A program made the position numbers and the translations under genes. From Pasteurella multocida subsp. multocida OH4807 (GTDB lineage: Bacteria > Pseudomonadota > Gammaproteobacteria > Enterobacterales > Pasteurellaceae): a DNA stretch of 64,000 nt. This document shows, one piece after another, positions 61,213 to 64,000 of the stretch. Below the pieces are notes generated by a model. That model was not told the origin of the DNA. It saw only the letters and a list, made by a program, of their open reading frames with translations, and did not search any database. Positions within the stretch are counted from its first letter, which is position 1; each line of letters begins with the position of its first letter. The stretch lies in NCBI GenBank assembly GCA_000973525.1, contig CP004391.1, positions 806,001 through 870,000 of the forward strand, read 5' to 3'.

Positions 61213-61425
61213 ATGAAGAAAATTAATGTTGCCATTGTGGGGAGTGGGTATTCTACCCGTATTTTCCACGTTCCCTTTTTTAAAAATGATCATCGGTTTA
61301 ACGTGATAAAATTTTTTGAGCGTTCAACCACTCGGGCATTAGCATGGTTCCCCAACATTGATATTGTGTCAAATTTTGAAAAGTTACTGACTGATGAGGT
61401 GGATTTAATCGTGATTAGTCAATAA
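61213..61425 (+). pseudogene. Gfo/Idh/MocA oxidoreductase, N-terminal fragment
   Basis: Seventy codons give the Rossmann start INVAIVGSGYSTRIFHVPFF through DEVDLIVISQ-stop, the NAD-binding third of Gfo/Idh/MocA oxidoreductases (usual length about 350). It has a good ribosome site (AAGGA) but stops where the family continues with a proline-asparagine turn. No downstream part is present, so this is a deleted gene. Confidence 0.78.
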
Positions 61426-61669
61426 GTGTAAAAATGGCATAATCAACTCAATGAATTTATGGACAAATATTATCTGTTTGGTATTTTATAGTAAGTACAT
61501 TGTGTAAAAATAAAATCTGAAATCTAGTCTTTTTATTCTTTATTTTTACGTATTCACACTTCAATTTTGACAAGTTAATATTTAATTGATTGATTTTAAA
61601 GCATTTTATAATTTACATTTTATAAATGATATAGAAACAACCATTTTAATAGCACAACCAGATATAAAA
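61426..61669. other. Intergenic, AT-rich, no gene seen
   Basis: No frame with credible protein features and no homology recognised. It is probably the scar of the deletion that removed the rest of the oxidoreductase. Confidence 0.4.
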
Positions 61670-61696
61670 AACGCAAGTTACTCACTTGCGTTTTTT
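61670..61696. terminator. Bidirectional terminator after the patatin-like gene
   Basis: AACGCAAGT and ACTTGCGTT pair across five bases with A and T tracts on either side. An uptake signal follows at about 61709. Confidence 0.88.
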
Positions 61697-61739
61697 ATCA
61701 CCTCGCTAAAGTGCGGTGATTTTTCTACGCTATTAGGCA

Positions 61740-62897
61740 TCAAAAGATATCCGCATCCATTTGTGTTTCATGCTCTGCTTTTTCTGCAATAAAGAAATAA
61801 TATTTATGACAAACGTTATAACCATGCTGATACAATTTATCAAACTCCTCAGGCGTTAATTTTTTCAAACTGGTTGAAAAAGTCATCGCAAATTGATCAT
61901 CACCATTCGCATGAGGAATCTGAGTTTTAATCGGTAAATACACACCTTTGTTTTGTTTTAAATAGTTGAGTAAGTTTCGGATACGTAACGAACGATTTTG
62001 ATTATAAACAATATCAATAATATGTATAAAGCGAGTAGCAATCTTATACAAACTCGGTACTTTTTCATCTAATGGAGAACTCGCATCCGATACAATTAAC
62101 ACGGTCTTATCAGATAATTTTGCTTTACGCGAATTGGTTGCAATATCGAAGAAAGCTTCAAGCCCTAAGTTATCATACACCCCACCATCATAAAGATGTA
62201 ACCTATCGTGTTTAGGAACATACACTTTTTCTGCTTCAGGTGGCTGGTTCCATTTTCGTTTATACCAAGTGTACGCTTTAGTTTCCAAAGAAAGCGGACC
62301 AATACCCACAGGAAAGGCAGCAGAGACCGCCATGGCATCAGCTAATGAGAAATCCTTTTCCGTGCTTTTCACATAGCCAGACTCATAATCACCAAAATTC
62401 TATTTTTTAAAACGAAAGCGCTTCCCTGTTTCCCCAACCGTACCATTAATGCTCCAATAAGGTAAATCGGGTAAATCCGTTAATTTTGCGTGGATTTGCC
62501 ATTCTGCTGCCAATGCTTTTGAAACAACATTTGCACGGGAAAAAAGATATTTTAAATTAAGAGGGTTAATAAATTGTTTTAATGTGCCAGAAATGAGACT
62601 TTTAGTACATAAAATCTGCTTAACTCGTGGTGCAACACGTTGAAGAAACATTTCAGAAGTTGGCCACTGCATCCCTGCTTCTTGAAAAATCAACCCGACA
62701 ATCAAGCTTCCACCCGACACCGAGGAAATATGTGTAATTTGCTCCAAACGTTTCTGTTCAGCGAGGTAAGTTAAGACACCAAGGTGAAATACCATAGCGC
62801 GAATCCCACCGCCAGACAAAGCAATCGCAATCTCTTTACGATCTACTTGAGTTGAATACATTTTCACCCTCTCATTATTTGTTTGCTTTTCAAACAA
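61740..62897 (-). pseudogene. Patatin-like phospholipase interrupted by one in-frame amber codon
   Basis: Two frames in the same phase are separated only by TAG at 62402-62400. The first part (165 residues) has the oxyanion motif SGGGIRAMVFHLG and the nucleophile SSVSGGSL. The second continues NFGDYESGYVKSTEKDF, then FPVGIGPLSLETK and the catalytic-dyad aspartate in LYDGGVYDNLGLEAF. Read through, the protein would have about 385 residues, usual for the family. Catalytic serine and aspartate are on opposite sides of the stop, so neither half can be active alone. Start ATG 62897. Confidence 0.85.
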
Positions 62898-62972
62898 ATG
62901 TAAAATAAGAGGATGAAAAAAGCAACATGATTATGAGGGGTATTTTTCCTAAAAACCGCTCAGATCTATGTA

Positions 62973-63824
62973 CTATTTTTGATGCATTTCGTATGCAGCA
63001 AGTGTGTTAAACATTAGCATAGCAACCGTCATAGGACCCACCCCACCTGGAACTGGGGTAATATAACTGGCTTTTTGGGCAGCAACATGATATTCCACAT
63101 CCCCGACTAATTTACCTTCAAGGCGGTTAATTCCGACATCAATCACTATCGCACCTTCTTTAATCCAATCACCTGGAATAAATTGAGGTTTCCCCACTGC
63201 AACAACCAAAATATCCGCTTGACGAACATGTTGTTGAAGATCTTTAGTAAAACGATGCGTCACTGTGACAGTACAACCCGCGAGTAACAGCTCAAGCGCC
63301 ATCGGGCGCCCAACAATATTGGATGCACCGACAATCACTGCATGTTGACCATGTAAATCCACACCTGTTGTTTCGAGCAGTTTCATCACACCATAAGGCG
63401 TACATGCACGTAAGGTAGGAATACGTTGGCATAAACGCCCAACATTATAAGGGTGAAAACCATCCACATCTTTTTCTGGCGCAATGCGTTCAATCACTTT
63501 TGTGCTGTCAATATGTTTTGGTAACGGTAATTGCACTAAAATTCCATCAACTTGCTCATCACGATTGAGTTGATCAATTAAGGTCAACAACGCCAATTCT
63601 GAGGTCGTTTCAGGTAAATCATAAGATTGTGATTGAATACCAATTTCTGCACAACTCTTACGTTTGCTACCAACATAAACCTGAGAAGCGGGATCCGCGC
63701 CAACTAAAATCACAGCTAAACCAGGAGCACGTTTATTTTGTTGTAAATATTGTCCAATTTTTTGTGCTACATCTGATTTAATTTTTTTTGACAGTTCCGT
63801 CCCAGAAATCACTTGTGCCGTCAT
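62973..63824 (-). CDS. folD: Bifunctional methylenetetrahydrofolate dehydrogenase/cyclohydrolase
   Basis: FolD interconverts 5,10-methylene- and 10-formyl-tetrahydrofolate with NADP. The 283-residue protein has [18 protein letters not shown] (catalytic Tyr and Lys), QLPLPKHID, the nucleotide loop [11 protein letters not shown] and the C-terminal [15 protein letters not shown]. Start ATG 63824. Monocistronic, divergent from the tRNA gene. Confidence 0.97.
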   Translation of the reverse strand: MTAQVISGTELSKKIKSDVAQKIGQYLQQNKRAPGLAVILVGADPASQVYVGSKRKSCAEIGIQSQSYDLPETTSELALLTLIDQLNRDEQVDGILVQLPLPKHIDSTKVIERIAPEKDVDGFHPYNVGRLCQRIPTLRACTPYGVMKLLETTGVDLHGQHAVIVGASNIVGRPMALELLLAGCTVTVTHRFTKDLQQHVRQADILVVAVGKPQFIPGDWIKEGAIVIDVGINRLEGKLVGDVEYHVAAQKASYITPVPGGVGPMTVAMLMFNTLAAYEMHQK

Positions 63825-63941
63825 TGATTTGCCCTTTATTTTAATGAAAGAAAACGTTTGCTATTTTGTCAGAAAAAGGGACTAAATGTAAGTAAAATTG
63901 AGATAAATTTAACCGATTGATTGAAAAATAGAAAAAATTAA

Positions 63942-63969
63942 TTGACTGCAATTAAAAGAAAACTATAAT
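63942..63969 (+). promoter_or_regulatory. Promoter of the tRNA gene
   Basis: TTGACT (63942-63947), a 16-base spacer and a perfect TATAAT (63964-63969), 13 bases before the mature tRNA 5' end. Confidence 0.85.
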
Positions 63970-63982
63970 GCTACACATTCGT

Positions 63983-64000
63983 CGGCGAGTAGCGCAGCTT
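63983..64000 (+). tRNA. tRNA-Pro, 5' end only
   Basis: CGGCGAGTAGCGCAGCTT matches the acceptor stem and D-arm start of bacterial proline tRNAs (CGGnnnnTAGCGCAGC). The anticodon is beyond the window edge, so the isoacceptor is unknown. The strong promoter just upstream supports it. Confidence 0.75.

Overview
This 64 kb window comes from a gammaproteobacterium of the family Pasteurellaceae, most likely Pasteurella or a close relative. About thirty exact copies of the Pasteurellaceae uptake signal core AAGTGCGGT / ACCGCACTT are spread over it, some as inverted pairs in intergenic hairpins. The gene order (rpsB-tsf, pyrH-frr-dxr-uppS-cdsA-rseP-bamA-skp-lpxD-fabZ-lpxA-lpxB-rnhB) is the classical gammaproteobacterial envelope cluster. 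The species cannot be fixed from sequence reading alone.

Layout. Positions 1-5060 (minus strand): the PII gene glnB (cut by the window edge), mog, a ynbAB-like lipid head-group cluster with an acyltransferase, and an SLC13-type anion permease. 5084-21640: the envelope and translation supercluster on the minus strand, interrupted between pyrH and tsf by a plus-strand phosphoethanolamine transferase. 21898-28143 (plus): a four-gene exporter made of a membrane fusion protein, an RbbA-like double ABC protein, a YhhJ-like permease and an outer-membrane lipoprotein channel. 28247-36755 (minus): protein quality control, namely ppiD, lon, clpX, clpP, tig, plus a BON-LysM protein. 36930-44417 (plus): a zinc metallopeptidase, the leucine operon leuABCD with an attenuator and short leader peptide, and a YhbP-like protein. 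44477-54797: mreBCD, rnr-rlmB, sodC, and uvrA divergent from ssb.

About 54880-60400 looks like an acquired, decaying island. It starts with the first 59 codons of what looks like a tyrosine integrase. It carries a Cd/Pb/Zn-type MerR regulator with a divergent CDF efflux protein, two remnants of an ACR3 arsenite pump, a headless quinone oxidoreductase, a copper-type pair (DUF411 protein and multicopper oxidase) behind a MerR-type promoter, an IS1-family remnant and half a flavodoxin gene. It has no Pasteurellaceae uptake signals but does contain DNA uptake sequences of Neisseriaceae type in three dialects, so at least its left part probably came from Neisseriaceae. Host-like sequence resumes with a DUF4405 membrane protein, a truncated oxidoreductase, a patatin-like lipase gene broken by one in-frame stop, folD, and the first bases of a proline tRNA at the right edge.

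The most unusual signals are: (1) a structured repeat of about 164 bp present once in each of the three leu intergenic gaps, whose copies differ by paired changes that keep the stems; (2) the Neisseriaceae uptake sequences marking the island; (3) a perfect 31-bp inverted repeat exactly where the quinone oxidoreductase gene is cut; (4) a G9 tract occupying the ribosome-binding region of the multicopper oxidase; (5) a complete leu attenuator with terminator and antiterminator.
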